Below, piece by piece: positions 34,649-43,501 of a stretch of 64,000 nucleotides of DNA. The position numbers were made by a program, and so were the translations under genes. The DNA is taken from the NCBI RefSeq assembly GCF_013385825.1, contig NZ_JACAPG010000021.1:248001-312000 (forward strand). Direction: 5' to 3'. The notes below the pieces were generated by a model. That model did not search any database. It was not told the origin of the DNA and saw only the letters and a program-made list of their open reading frames with translations. Each line of letters starts with the position of its first letter. The stretch's first letter is position 1. The stretch comes from Pseudomonas reactans. GTDB lineage: Bacteria; Pseudomonadota; Gammaproteobacteria; Pseudomonadales; Pseudomonadaceae.

Positions 34649-35467
34649 TTATCGGGTGGGTTTGACGAACCGCAACGTCATCCGGTCCGATTCGCCAATG
34701 GCCGCATACTTCGCCTTATCCTGCTCGCCCAATCTCAGCGTCGGCGGCAACGTCCACACGCCAGCCGGGTAGTCCTTGGTATCCTTAGGATTAGCATTCA
34801 CCTCGCTCTGTCCCGCCAGCTTGAACCCGGCATCGGACGCCAGCTTCACCACCTGCGCCGTTGTCAGGTAACCGCTGTCCTTGATCGCTTCCAGATCCGC
34901 GCCGTCCTTGGCCCGGTGATCTTCCACGCCCAGCACGCCGCCCGGTTTCAGTACCTTGTAGAACGCACTGAACGTGGCCGGCGCAGTACCTGCCTCGACC
35001 CAGTTATGCACATTGCGGAAGGTCAGTACGGCATCCGCCGAAGCCGGCTTGCCGAACACCGGCGCCTTGGGGTCGAACTCGACCACCTCGGCCTTGGCGT
35101 AGTGAGCCGGATCAGCCGCGAATTTCTTCTTCAGGTTCTCTTCGGACGTCCGCGCGTAAGCACTGCTGCTGGCGGCCTGCACGGCGGCAATGTACTGCCC
35201 GTGATCCTTGAGCAACGGGGCCAGCACTTCGCTGTACCAGCCGCCACCGGGGGTGATCTCGATCACCGTCTGCTTGGCGCCCAAACCGAAGAATTCCAAG
35301 GTCTGCTGTGGATGCCGATAGCCGTCGCGGGCGCTGTTGGCCGGGTCGCGCCAACTGCCGGCGAGCACGCTTTGGTACTGCTTGGCGGTAATGGGCGCGT
35401 CGGCTGCCTGGCTCAAGACTGGAACGAGCAGGGCGGTGAGGGAGAGGGCTGCAAGCGTCGTTTTCAT
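34649..35467 (-). CDS. Exported class I SAM-dependent methyltransferase-like protein
   Basis: 272-residue protein with a clear Sec signal peptide (about 1-22, ALLVPVLSQAADA) followed by a methyltransferase fold: motif I ITPGGGWYSEVLAPLL, an acidic motif EVVEFDPKAP, FRNVHNWVEAGTA, and LKPGGVLGVEDHRAKDG. Export of a SAM enzyme is odd because SAM is cytoplasmic. The start at 35467 has AGGA 5 nt upstream; an ATG two codons earlier is the alternative. Substrate unknown. Confidence 0.8.
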   Translation of the reverse strand: MKTTLAALSLTALLVPVLSQAADAPITAKQYQSVLAGSWRDPANSARDGYRHPQQTLEFFGLGAKQTVIEITPGGGWYSEVLAPLLKDHGQYIAAVQAASSSAYARTSEENLKKKFAADPAHYAKAEVVEFDPKAPVFGKPASADAVLTFRNVHNWVEAGTAPATFSAFYKVLKPGGVLGVEDHRAKDGADLEAIKDSGYLTTAQVVKLASDAGFKLAGQSEVNANPKDTKDYPAGVWTLPPTLRLGEQDKAKYAAIGESDRMTLRFVKPTR

Positions 35468-35526
35468 GATCATCCTGTAAAGGGCCACTGTGCTGCCGAG
35501 GCTAGCATGGGCCCTGCGGTCGCCGA

Positions 35527-35964
35527 TCACACATTATCTGCGGTCGACCTCACCAAACGATCTAAGCCCATCGCGATCATGGGCTTGTTGCGCTTGTAGC
35601 GTACCAAGCGTTCGCTGAGGGATTGCGGCAGCACGGTGTCCTGGGTGAAGCCCATGCGTTGATACAACCCTTCCAGGTCTGGATGACACAACAACCACAG
35701 GGTGCCGTCGACATCGGCAACCGCTGCCTCGATCACCCGCGCCGCCAGCCCTTGGCCGCGATAGGCAGGGTCAACGAACACCCCGGTCAACCATTGCCCA
35801 CCCACCACGGGCGTCAGGCACAACCCAGCGACGATCTCACCGTCCCGCGCCACCCACAACCGCCCACCCTTGAGCGCCTTCATCGACGAATTGTGGTTGC
35901 GGTAAAACTTGTTCAGCAGCGGCCACAGCGGCTCTGCCAGCGGTTCGATGTTCAATTCGGGCAT
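35527..35964 (-). CDS. GNAT-family acetyltransferase
   Basis: 145-residue N-acetyltransferase. The acetyl-CoA loop is VDPAYRGQGLAARVIEAA (about 64-81), and LYQRMGFTQD is the C-terminal GNAT motif. Target unknown. It lies 59 bp upstream of the exported methyltransferase gene on the same strand, so they may be co-transcribed. Confidence 0.85.
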   Translation of the reverse strand: MPELNIEPLAEPLWPLLNKFYRNHNSSMKALKGGRLWVARDGEIVAGLCLTPVVGGQWLTGVFVDPAYRGQGLAARVIEAAVADVDGTLWLLCHPDLEGLYQRMGFTQDTVLPQSLSERLVRYKRNKPMIAMGLDRLVRSTADNV

Positions 35965-36067
35965 GGTGTTCAGGCAGCGTTATCCAAAGCCTTGGATTAT
36001 AAGCGCCTTCTGCCGGGCAATAGGTGGTATACCCAGTGCTACATCCCCTGTCAGTGGAGCATGCATC

Positions 36068-36184
36068 ATGGCCAAAGGTATGGATTCAAAGAAAGCCGCG
36101 AAGAAAAAACCGGCAAAGACCGCCGATGAAAAACGCGCAGACAAAAAGGCCAAGAAATCTGAAACCGGCCTGTTCGGTCACTGA
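36068..36184 (+). CDS. Small Lys-rich basic protein (38 aa)
   Basis: A 38-residue frame with GGAG 8 nt before the ATG. About one-third of residues are Lys (KKAAKKKPAK, KRADKKAKK) and it ends GLFGH. The composition suggests a nucleic-acid-binding or ribosome-associated peptide, but no family is recognised. The good ribosome-binding site and full separation from other genes support it as real. Confidence 0.6.
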   Translation: MAKGMDSKKAAKKKPAKTADEKRADKKAKKSETGLFGH

Positions 36185-36265
36185 GTTACAAGCTTAGAAC
36201 CAAACGATCTGCAAGATTTTCCCGCCCCATTGCACAGAGCAGGAAACACCTGCTCTGAGCGGCTG

Positions 36266-37195
36266 ATGGCCAACTACCTTGATCTGACCCAACGCCGGGA
36301 AATCGAAGCCCTGGCCAGCACCTTTACCGCAAGAACCGAATGGCCGACCTGGCTGCTGCTGATCGGCGTGTACGCCGGTTGGTTTGCCGTGATCCTGGGC
36401 AGCCATTGGCTGGGCCTGGGATTGAGCCTCTTGCTGCTGATTCCGATCGTGACGCTGTGGCTGTCGGTGCAACACGAATTGCTCCACGGCCATCCCACCC
36501 GTTCGTTGCGGCTCAATAAGCTGCTCGGCTACGCGCCCTTTGCGGTGTGGTACCCGTACACGCTGTACCGCGACAGCCACTTGCTGCACCACAACGACGA
36601 AGACCTGACCCTGCCGGGCATCGACCCGGAAAGCCGATACCTCAACCAGCAGCAATGGGACAACAGTTCGCTGTTCGAGCGTGGCGTGCATTGGCTGACC
36701 AAGACGGTTCTGGGTCGCTTTGGGTTGGCCGCCCCCTTGGCAATCGGCCGTCTGGCCCGTCATGAATTCCAGCGCCTGCCCCAGGTGTGGCCGATGTGGC
36801 TGGCCCACGGCGCCGTCACCGTATTGATGCTGGGTTTCATCGCCCATTACAGCGTGCTCTCGGTGTGGCATTACCTGTTGCTGGTCAGCGTGCCGGCCTT
36901 GTCGCTGGCGTCGATCCGTTCCTACTATGAACACCGCCCGCACCCGCAGCCGGAGCAACGTACCGTGCTTAACGAAGCGTCCTGGCCGTGGACCTGGCTG
37001 TTCCTCAACAACAACCTGCACCTGGTGCACCACGACTTGCCGAAGCTGCCCTGGTACTTGCTGCCCACGGTCTACCGCGCCCGCCGCGAACAATGGGTGG
37101 CGCGCAGCGGTGGGTTCCTGGTGCCGGGCTACGGCCAGTTGATCAGCCGTCACGGCCTCAAGGCCATCGATAGCCCCCGGCACCCTTTTGCGTGA
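36266..37195 (+). CDS. Fatty acid desaturase-family membrane protein
   Basis: 309-residue integral membrane di-iron enzyme. Three His boxes are visible: HELLHGHP, HLLHHND, and HLVHHDLP, in the usual order, with hydrophobic segments near 28-75 and 180-215. It could desaturate or hydroxylate an acyl or sterol-like chain. The start at 36266 has only a weak ribosome-binding site; a TTG at 36230 is in frame. The next gene begins 3-9 bp after the stop, so the two likely form an operon. Confidence 0.8.
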   Translation: MANYLDLTQRREIEALASTFTARTEWPTWLLLIGVYAGWFAVILGSHWLGLGLSLLLLIPIVTLWLSVQHELLHGHPTRSLRLNKLLGYAPFAVWYPYTLYRDSHLLHHNDEDLTLPGIDPESRYLNQQQWDNSSLFERGVHWLTKTVLGRFGLAAPLAIGRLARHEFQRLPQVWPMWLAHGAVTVLMLGFIAHYSVLSVWHYLLLVSVPALSLASIRSYYEHRPHPQPEQRTVLNEASWPWTWLFLNNNLHLVHHDLPKLPWYLLPTVYRARREQWVARSGGFLVPGYGQLISRHGLKAIDSPRHPFA

Positions 37196-37204
37196 GAGAT
37201 GACC

Positions 37205-37996
37205 ATGAGTGACCACTACGCCGAGCTGCTGATGTATGTCGCGCCTGCGCCGATCGAGCAGGCCAACCAGCAGTGGATTGCACGCATCCTCCAACACCTG
37301 AACCTGGGTCGGCGCAACGCCGATCATCTCGATCTGCACAGCCTGTGGCTTGCGCCGGAATTGGTCGTGACCCAGACCTGCGGTTATCCGTTGATGACTC
37401 AACTGCGCGGCCAGGTCCGCGTCATCGGCCGCCCGCGCTACGAGTTGCCCCATAGCAGCCAAGGCGAGCATTGCAGCTTGCTGCTGACCCGCGATGACAA
37501 TCCGGGCCGCACGTTGGAGGATTTCTACAACAGCCGTGGCGTAATCAACGGCCACGACTCCAACAGCGGCATGAACCTGCTGCGCGAACGCCTGGCACCC
37601 TTGCAACGCGACGGGCGCTTCTTCGCCAACGTCGCCATCAGCGGCGCCCACCGCGAGAGCCTGCGTTGGCTGCGCGAAGACCGCGCCGACCTCGCCGCCA
37701 TCGACAGCGTCACCTACGACTACCTCGCCCGTTTCGCGCCGCAGGAAGTGGCGGGGCTGCGCATCGTCAGCCGTAGCGCACCGAGCCCGACCTTGCCCTA
37801 CATCGGCCCATTGGGCTTGAGCGATGAACAGGTAATTCAACTCCGCCAGGCCATGAACCGGGCGTTGCAGGACTTGCCGCAAGTCGCCGAGACGCTGGGC
37901 CTGCAGGCCGTGCTACCCGCCAGCGAAGAGGACTACGAAGTGCTCCTGGACTACCAACGACAGGCCCTCAGCGCTGGCTACCCAGTACTTCAATAA
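37205..37996 (+). CDS. PhnD/phosphate-binding-like protein without signal peptide
   Basis: 263-residue protein resembling phosphate/phosphonate ABC binding proteins: LELVVTQTCGYPLMTQLRGQVRVIG-type N-lobe (about 50-75), FYNSRGVINGHDSNSGMNLLRERL, and AAIDSVTYDYLARFAPQEVAGLRIVSRSAPSPTLPYI. It lacks a signal peptide and no permease is nearby, so it is probably cytoplasmic or a sensor. The GAGA run before 37205 favours this start; 37199 is the alternative. Tightly linked to the desaturase gene. Confidence 0.7.
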   Translation: MSDHYAELLMYVAPAPIEQANQQWIARILQHLNLGRRNADHLDLHSLWLAPELVVTQTCGYPLMTQLRGQVRVIGRPRYELPHSSQGEHCSLLLTRDDNPGRTLEDFYNSRGVINGHDSNSGMNLLRERLAPLQRDGRFFANVAISGAHRESLRWLREDRADLAAIDSVTYDYLARFAPQEVAGLRIVSRSAPSPTLPYIGPLGLSDEQVIQLRQAMNRALQDLPQVAETLGLQAVLPASEEDYEVLLDYQRQALSAGYPVLQ

Positions 37997-38104
37997 GGTT
38001 ATATAAAAATACCTTTTAAATATTATTAAAGAATAAGCAGCCTTGCTAGGATCGCTCCACCGGAACACCGGACATAACGCGCAACCTACTCAGATGGAGC
38101 CACT

Positions 38105-38614
38105 ATGTCCGGCGCCGACACTTCTCACAGCGATTACGTGGGCGGATTGTTCCGCAGTCATTACGACTGGCTGTGCAGCCGTTTGCACCGCCACCTCGAT
38201 TCCCGTGCCCACGCCGAAGACATCGCCGCCGACACCTTCGTCCAGCTGCTGAGTGCGCCGGGTGTCGTGCCCATCCGCCAGCCGCGTGCGCTGCTCACCA
38301 CCATCGCCCAGCGGCTGATGTATCAACTGTGGCGCCGGCGTGATCTGGAACGGGCCTACCTCGACGCACTCGACAACGACGAAACCTCCAGCGCGCCGTC
38401 TCCCGAAGAGCTGGCACAAATGCTCGAAGCCTTGCAAGCCATCGACCAGTTGCTCGACGGCTTGCCGGCCAAGGTCAAGGCGACCTTCTTGCTCTCGCAG
38501 CTCAATGGCCTGACCTACCCGGAAATCGCCAGCGAACTGGGGATTTCCCAGCGCTCGGTCAGCGATTACATGACCCGCGCCTTCAACCGCTGCCTGCGGC
38601 TGTGCCTGGAATGA
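38105..38614 (+). CDS. FecI-type ECF RNA polymerase sigma factor
   Basis: 169-residue ECF sigma factor. Region 2 is near residues 10-80 (SHYDWLCSRLHRHLDSRAHAEDIAADTFVQLL) and region 4 near 105-165 (LPAKVKATFLLSQLNGLTYPEIASELGISQRSVSDYMTRAF). GGAG lies 5 nt before the ATG. It overlaps the FecR gene by 4 bp (ATGA). With FecR and an STN-containing TonB receptor it forms a cell-surface signalling set, switched on when the receptor binds its ligand. The upstream gap is AT-rich; a Fur site there is not convincing. Confidence 0.9.
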   Translation: MSGADTSHSDYVGGLFRSHYDWLCSRLHRHLDSRAHAEDIAADTFVQLLSAPGVVPIRQPRALLTTIAQRLMYQLWRRRDLERAYLDALDNDETSSAPSPEELAQMLEALQAIDQLLDGLPAKVKATFLLSQLNGLTYPEIASELGISQRSVSDYMTRAFNRCLRLCLE

Positions 38615-39555
38615 GTGACGAGTTGATCAACAGCGCCACGCGCTGGTACGTGTTGTTGCGTTCCGGTGAAGCCACGGCGGCCGACTGGCAACATTACGAA
38701 CAATGGCGGGCTGCCGATCCTCTTCATGACGCCCTGTGCCGACAGTTGGAAACCCGTCTGGGTGTATTCCAGGTCCCCCAGGCGCAAGGGGTAAGCGGCA
38801 AGGTGTTGCAGCAGGCGCTGGAGGCGCCGTCCAGTCGACGCCATATGTTGCAAGTCGCGCTGGCCGGTGTCGGTGTGGCTGTTGGCGCGGCGTTGCTGGC
38901 CAAGCCGTTGGGCTTGCCGTTGGCTGACCTCACGGCGGATATCCGCACTGGCACCGGCGAGCGCCGCACCGTCACGTTGGACGATGGCAGCGAATTGCTG
39001 CTTAACGCGCAAAGCGCCGCTGATATCCAGTTCGACCTGCAACGACGCCTGGTCCGTCTGCGGGAGGGCGAGTTGCTGGCCAAGGTCGCCAGTGATCACA
39101 TTCGACCGTTTTTGATCCAGACCGAACAAGCGCGACTGCGCGCCTATGGCAACCGTTTTTTGCTGCGCGAACGGGAAGGGCAGGGTCAGGTCGTCGCGCT
39201 AAACGGCACGGTGGAAATCGACGGCCAGAACGGCGAACGCCTGCAACTCGCCGCCGGCCATGAAGTGCATTACGACCGCGCTGGATTCGGCCCGGTGCAG
39301 GCCAGTTCCTCCGGGGCCACGGCCTGGGTCGACGGCTTCCTGCAAGTGCGCGACCGCCCGCTGGCTGAAGTCATCGACGCACTACGGCCCTATCACAATG
39401 GCGTGCTGCGCCTGGACCCCACCGTGGCGGGCCTGCGTGTCAGCGGTTTGTACCGGCTGGACAACCCCCAGCAAATCCTCGACACCCTGGCGCGCACCTT
39501 GCCGATCCATATCACCCGCCGCACCGGCCTGTGGGTGACTGTAAATGCCACCTGA
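38611..39555 (+). CDS. FecR-family anti-sigma / sigma regulator
   Basis: 314-residue inner-membrane regulator. The N-terminal cytoplasmic part (about 1-70, ATRWYVLLRSGEATAADW, DUF4880-like) would bind the sigma factor. A hydrophobic segment is at about 77-100, and the periplasmic FecR domain (about 110-210) has RTGTGERRTVTLDDGSELLLN and LREGELLAKV. A further C-terminal part probably contacts the receptor's STN domain. Translation is coupled to the sigma gene. Confidence 0.9.
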   Translation: MSDELINSATRWYVLLRSGEATAADWQHYEQWRAADPLHDALCRQLETRLGVFQVPQAQGVSGKVLQQALEAPSSRRHMLQVALAGVGVAVGAALLAKPLGLPLADLTADIRTGTGERRTVTLDDGSELLLNAQSAADIQFDLQRRLVRLREGELLAKVASDHIRPFLIQTEQARLRAYGNRFLLREREGQGQVVALNGTVEIDGQNGERLQLAAGHEVHYDRAGFGPVQASSSGATAWVDGFLQVRDRPLAEVIDALRPYHNGVLRLDPTVAGLRVSGLYRLDNPQQILDTLARTLPIHITRRTGLWVTVNAT

Positions 39556-39560
39556 AACTC

Positions 39561-39646
39561 GTAGGAGCCGGCTTGCCGGCGATGGCATCTCCTCGGTCTT
39601 GCAGAGGCTCCGAGGTGTCTGCATCGCCGGCAAGCCGGCTCCTACA
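39561..39646. repeat. REPIN, family B (FecR-receptor gap)
   Basis: GTAGGAGCCGGCTTGCCGGC with an inverse copy ending at 39646, placed inside the fecR-receptor gap, 5 bp after fecR. Confidence 0.9.
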
Positions 39647-39784
39647 GGTGGTGGGGTGCTTATTGATTGTGTGGGTTCTAAGGACATAACCAAACAGTCT
39701 GCAAGTTTTCCCTCCGCCGTCCCACATCACTCCCGTAAGCGCTGCGGGGAGCAGCGTCGTCGAGTTTCCTTGGGGGGAGCCAAA

Positions 39785-42421
39785 GTGAATCAGTTCAACC
39801 GTGTGCCGCTTCGAACCTTTGCCCTGGTGCCGTTTGCCAGCCTGTTGTTGTCGTTTGCGGCCAGTGCAGAAGAGGTGCGCCAGGTCTACCACATCGCGCC
39901 TGGCCCGCTGGATGAGGTGCTGCTGAACATCAGTCGCCAAAGTGGCCAGGTGATCTCGTTTACGCCGCAATTGGGTAACTATTCTTCGGCCAGCGTGGAC
40001 GGTTCGCTGTCGGCGCAACAGGCGGTGGACGCCGCACTCAAGGGCACCGGCCTGCAAGTCCAGGTCAGTCCGGACGGTGCATTTATCATCAAGGAAGGCG
40101 CGAGCAAAAACGCGACCAGCAACGTCAAGGCACAAACCAGTGCAGCGCAAGCGCCGACCCTGGACCGCGTGGTCGCCATCGGCACCCGGCGCAGCGACGC
40201 CACCGCCTTGACCAGCGCCGCGCCGGTGGATGTAATCAACGCCGAAGAACTCAAGCAGACCGGCGCCACCAGCCTCAACCAGGCGCTGTTCCAACTGCTG
40301 CCGTCATTCAACTTTCCGCAGAACCAGAGCGCCACCCGTGGCCAGAACCCCAAGGGCGCGTCCCTGCGAGGCCTGGCGCCGGACCAGACGCTGGTGCTGA
40401 TCAACGGCAAGCGCCGCCATGCCTCGGCGGTGGTGAACATCTCCGGCGGCGTACCGTTCATTGGCGCACAGCCGGTGGACCTGGACATGATCCCCATCAG
40501 CAGCATCGACCACGTCGAAGTGCTGCGTGATGGTGCCTCGGCGCAATACGGCTCGGATGCGGTGGCCGGCGTGGTCAACATCGTGCTCAAGGAGCGTGAC
40601 AGCGGTGGCCAGGTCAACACCCAACTGGGCAAATACGCCCAGGGCGACGGCTTCAGCAAAACCACTGATGGTTGGTACGGCCTGGGGTTGCCGGGGGATG
40701 GTTTCCTGACCCTGAGCTTCAACACCCTCAACAACAAACCCACCGACATTGGCGACAAATACGTCGCCGACGGCCAGTTGCAAGACCCGCGCTGGGGCGG
40801 TGCCGGGCGCGATAAATTCAACCTGGCGGCCAACGCCGAAGTCGGCCTGAGCGATCAATGGCGCCTCTACAGTTTCGCCACCTTTGGGCAGGACAAGTCG
40901 GTGAACAACACGCCACCGCTGCTGGCGAATAACCCGAACAACGTGCAGGGCATTTACCCCAACGGCACCATTCCCAAATACCGCTACCGCTATGAAGACG
41001 GCGCACTCACCGTCGGCACTCGCTATGAAGACGACACGCTTGGCCGCTTTGACCTCAGCGCCACCTACGGTCGCGACAAGCACGATGAACTGGCCTTCAA
41101 CACGGTCAACCCGAGCTACGGCCTAAACAGCCCGACAAAATTCGACGTGGCGACGCTGGTCAACGAGCAGACCAACCTTGGCCTGGATTACGCCAAGGAC
41201 CTGGACGTCAACTGGTCGAGCCATCCGCTGACCGTCTCGGCAGGCATTGCCTACCGCCATGAGCAGTATCGTCTGGAGGAGGGCGACTACGAGTCCTACT
41301 CCTTTGGCGGCATCAACGGTGTACAGGTCGGCGCGGTGCAAGCCTCCGGTCTCACGCCAGACGACGCCGGCACCTACAAGCGGGATGTCGGCGGCGTTTA
41401 CTTCGGTCTGGAGCACCAGCTCACCGATAAATTCCAGGTCGGCCTGGCCGGGCGCACCGAGCACTATTCGGACTTCGGATCGGCCACCACCGGCAAGCTC
41501 TCGGCGCGGTATGACTTCACGCCGCAGGTGGGCTTGCGCGCCACGGTGAACAACTCCTTCCGTGCGCCGACCCTGGGGCAGATCGGCACGTCGTGGACCA
41601 CCACCACCAACGTCGACATCAACGGCAACCCGGTGCTGACGCGCATGTTGCCCGCCGACAACCCGGCCGCCCGTGCGCTGGGCGCCGAGCCGCTCAAGCC
41701 CGAGAAGTCCACCAACTACTCACTCGGCTTGGTGCTGCGTCCGGTCGAAAACGCTTCGCTGACTATCGACGCCTACCAGATCTCAATTCGTGACCGCCTG
41801 CTCTACAGCGGCGGCATTTCCGGGCCGCGCGCCGAGCAGATCCTGCAGCAAGCCGGGTTTGGCCAGTACACCTGGGCGCAGTTCATGACCAACGCGGCCA
41901 ACACCCGCACCCGTGGCGTCGACATCGTCGGCAAGTACAACCTGGACCTTGCGCAGTACGGCGCGTTGAGCCTGTCGGCCGGCTACACCAAGGCACGCAC
42001 CACGATCGAGAAGGTCCACGAAAACCCCAACGGTTTCGACATCCTCACCCGCGAAGCCCGTGGCTTTCTCGAGCACGGCTACCCCGAAGACAAGCTGGTG
42101 CTCGGCGCGACCCACCGCATCGGCGCGTGGACCATCGCCCTCAGTGAAACCCGCTACGGCGAATACCGCAAATACGCCGCCAGCGAAGCCAACGCCCAGT
42201 ACGACCAGACCTTCGGCGCGCAGTGGAACACCGACCTGGACGTGAACTACGCCTTCACCCAACAACTGCGCTTGTCGGTCGGCGCCAACAACCTGTTTGA
42301 CAGCAAACCCGACGACTTCAACACCCGCCTGCGCCAGACGCCGGGACAGCAGTACAGCTACCTGTCGCCGTCGGCGCCGGAAGGGGCGTTTTACTACACG
42401 CGGCTCAGTTATGACTTTTAA
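39785..42421 (+). CDS. TonB-dependent receptor with STN signalling domain
   Basis: 878-residue outer-membrane receptor. A signal peptide ends near residue 28 (ASA). The STN domain (about 32-100, VYHIAPGPLDEVLLNISRQ) touches FecR; a TonB-box-like DRVVAIG is near 127-133; the plug (about 140-265) has LINGKRRHASAVVN and VEVLRDGASAQYGSDAVAGVVNIV; the barrel ends in Phe. The GTG start at 39785 has GGGGGGAG upstream. The ligand is unknown; the GKRRH-type plug is common in receptors for non-siderophore substrates as well as siderophores. It is followed by two binding-protein genes. Confidence 0.88.
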   Translation: MNQFNRVPLRTFALVPFASLLLSFAASAEEVRQVYHIAPGPLDEVLLNISRQSGQVISFTPQLGNYSSASVDGSLSAQQAVDAALKGTGLQVQVSPDGAFIIKEGASKNATSNVKAQTSAAQAPTLDRVVAIGTRRSDATALTSAAPVDVINAEELKQTGATSLNQALFQLLPSFNFPQNQSATRGQNPKGASLRGLAPDQTLVLINGKRRHASAVVNISGGVPFIGAQPVDLDMIPISSIDHVEVLRDGASAQYGSDAVAGVVNIVLKERDSGGQVNTQLGKYAQGDGFSKTTDGWYGLGLPGDGFLTLSFNTLNNKPTDIGDKYVADGQLQDPRWGGAGRDKFNLAANAEVGLSDQWRLYSFATFGQDKSVNNTPPLLANNPNNVQGIYPNGTIPKYRYRYEDGALTVGTRYEDDTLGRFDLSATYGRDKHDELAFNTVNPSYGLNSPTKFDVATLVNEQTNLGLDYAKDLDVNWSSHPLTVSAGIAYRHEQYRLEEGDYESYSFGGINGVQVGAVQASGLTPDDAGTYKRDVGGVYFGLEHQLTDKFQVGLAGRTEHYSDFGSATTGKLSARYDFTPQVGLRATVNNSFRAPTLGQIGTSWTTTTNVDINGNPVLTRMLPADNPAARALGAEPLKPEKSTNYSLGLVLRPVENASLTIDAYQISIRDRLLYSGGISGPRAEQILQQAGFGQYTWAQFMTNAANTRTRGVDIVGKYNLDLAQYGALSLSAGYTKARTTIEKVHENPNGFDILTREARGFLEHGYPEDKLVLGATHRIGAWTIALSETRYGEYRKYAASEANAQYDQTFGAQWNTDLDVNYAFTQQLRLSVGANNLFDSKPDDFNTRLRQTPGQQYSYLSPSAPEGAFYYTRLSYDF

Positions 42422-42441
42422 GCAGGGGAAACCGAGTTGCG

Positions 42442-42469
42442 GCCATCGCCGGCAAGCCGGCTCCTACAG
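42442..42469. repeat. Single REP unit, family B
   Basis: One right-hand arm only (GCCGGCAAGCCGGCTCCTAC) between the TonB receptor gene and the OpuAC-type gene, with no facing partner. A lone or decayed half of a REPIN. Confidence 0.75.
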
Positions 42470-42487
42470 ATCACCACGAGGTTCTGC

Positions 42488-43501
42488 ATGAAAAGACTTA
42501 AAACACTGCTCGGTGGCTCGCTGCTGGCACTGGCCGTTTTGGCGCAGCCATCAACGGCCGCCGAAACCGTCAAACCCATCCACTTCGGTGACATCACCTG
42601 GGAAAGCGGCAGCTTGATCACCGAGGTACTGCGCCTGATTGTCGAGAAAGGCTACGGCCTGCCGACTGACACCTTGCCCGGTAGCACCGTGAGCCTGGAA
42701 GCCGCCCTGGCCAAGGACGATATCCAGGTGATCGGTGAAGAGTGGGCCGGGCGCAGTCCGGCGTGGGTCAAGGCGGAAAACGAAGGCAAGGTGTTCGGCC
42801 TCGGTGACACGGTCAAAGGCGCCACCGAAGGCTGGTGGGTGCCGGAGTTCGTGATCAAGGGCGATGCCGCGCGCGGCATCAAACCCCTGGCGCCGGACTT
42901 GAAGTCGGTGGCGGACCTGCCGCGCTACAAAGACGTGTTCCGCGACCCCGAAGACCCGAGCCGTGGGCGCTTCCTCAACAGCCCCACCGGCTGGACCTCG
43001 GAGATCGTCAACAGCCAGAAGCTCAAGGCCTACAAACTCACCGACAGCTTCGTCAACTTCCGCACCGGCTCTGGCGCGGCGCTGGATGCCGAAGTGGCGT
43101 CGTCGATCCGTCGTGGTAAACCCGTGTTGTTCTACTACTGGTCGCCGACGCCGCTTTTGGGGCGGTTCAAGCTGGTCAAGCTTGAGGAGCCGCCGTTCAA
43201 CGCCGAGGCCTGGAAGACCCTGTCCGACGCAAAAAACCCTAACCCCATCGGCACCCGCTCGATGCCGGCGCGCCTGGCGATTGGTGTGTCGGCGCCGTTC
43301 AAGGCGCAGTACCCGCAACTGGTAAGCGTGTTTGAAAAGGTCGACCTGCCGATTGATCTGCTTAACGGCATCCTCGGCGAAATGAGCGAGAAACGTACAC
43401 CGCCGCGCCAGGTCGCTGAAGCGTTCCTCAAGAGTCACCCAGACATCTGGCAACAGTGGGTGCCGGCGGATGTGGCGGCCAAGCTGAAGGGAGCGTTCTG
43501 A
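42488..43501 (+). CDS. Orphan betaine-type (OpuAC/ProX) binding protein
   Basis: 337-residue periplasmic protein. A signal peptide ends near residue 25 (STAAE). The mature part starts with IHFGDITWESG, has an OpuAC-like ligand region rich in Trp (EEWAGRSPAWVKAENEGK, ATEGWWVPEFV, YYWSPTPLLG), which could make an aromatic cage for a quaternary amine. The family binds betaine or proline. No permease or ATPase gene is adjacent. It follows the TonB receptor by 66 bp and overlaps the next binding-protein gene by 1 nt. Confidence 0.8.
   Translation: MKRLKTLLGGSLLALAVLAQPSTAAETVKPIHFGDITWESGSLITEVLRLIVEKGYGLPTDTLPGSTVSLEAALAKDDIQVIGEEWAGRSPAWVKAENEGKVFGLGDTVKGATEGWWVPEFVIKGDAARGIKPLAPDLKSVADLPRYKDVFRDPEDPSRGRFLNSPTGWTSEIVNSQKLKAYKLTDSFVNFRTGSGAALDAEVASSIRRGKPVLFYYWSPTPLLGRFKLVKLEEPPFNAEAWKTLSDAKNPNPIGTRSMPARLAIGVSAPFKAQYPQLVSVFEKVDLPIDLLNGILGEMSEKRTPPRQVAEAFLKSHPDIWQQWVPADVAAKLKGAF

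Noticed and set aside
37997..38104. Fur box before the FecI-type sigma gene
   Set aside because: The AT-rich stretch has no good match to three GATAAT-like hexamers; composition alone is not evidence.
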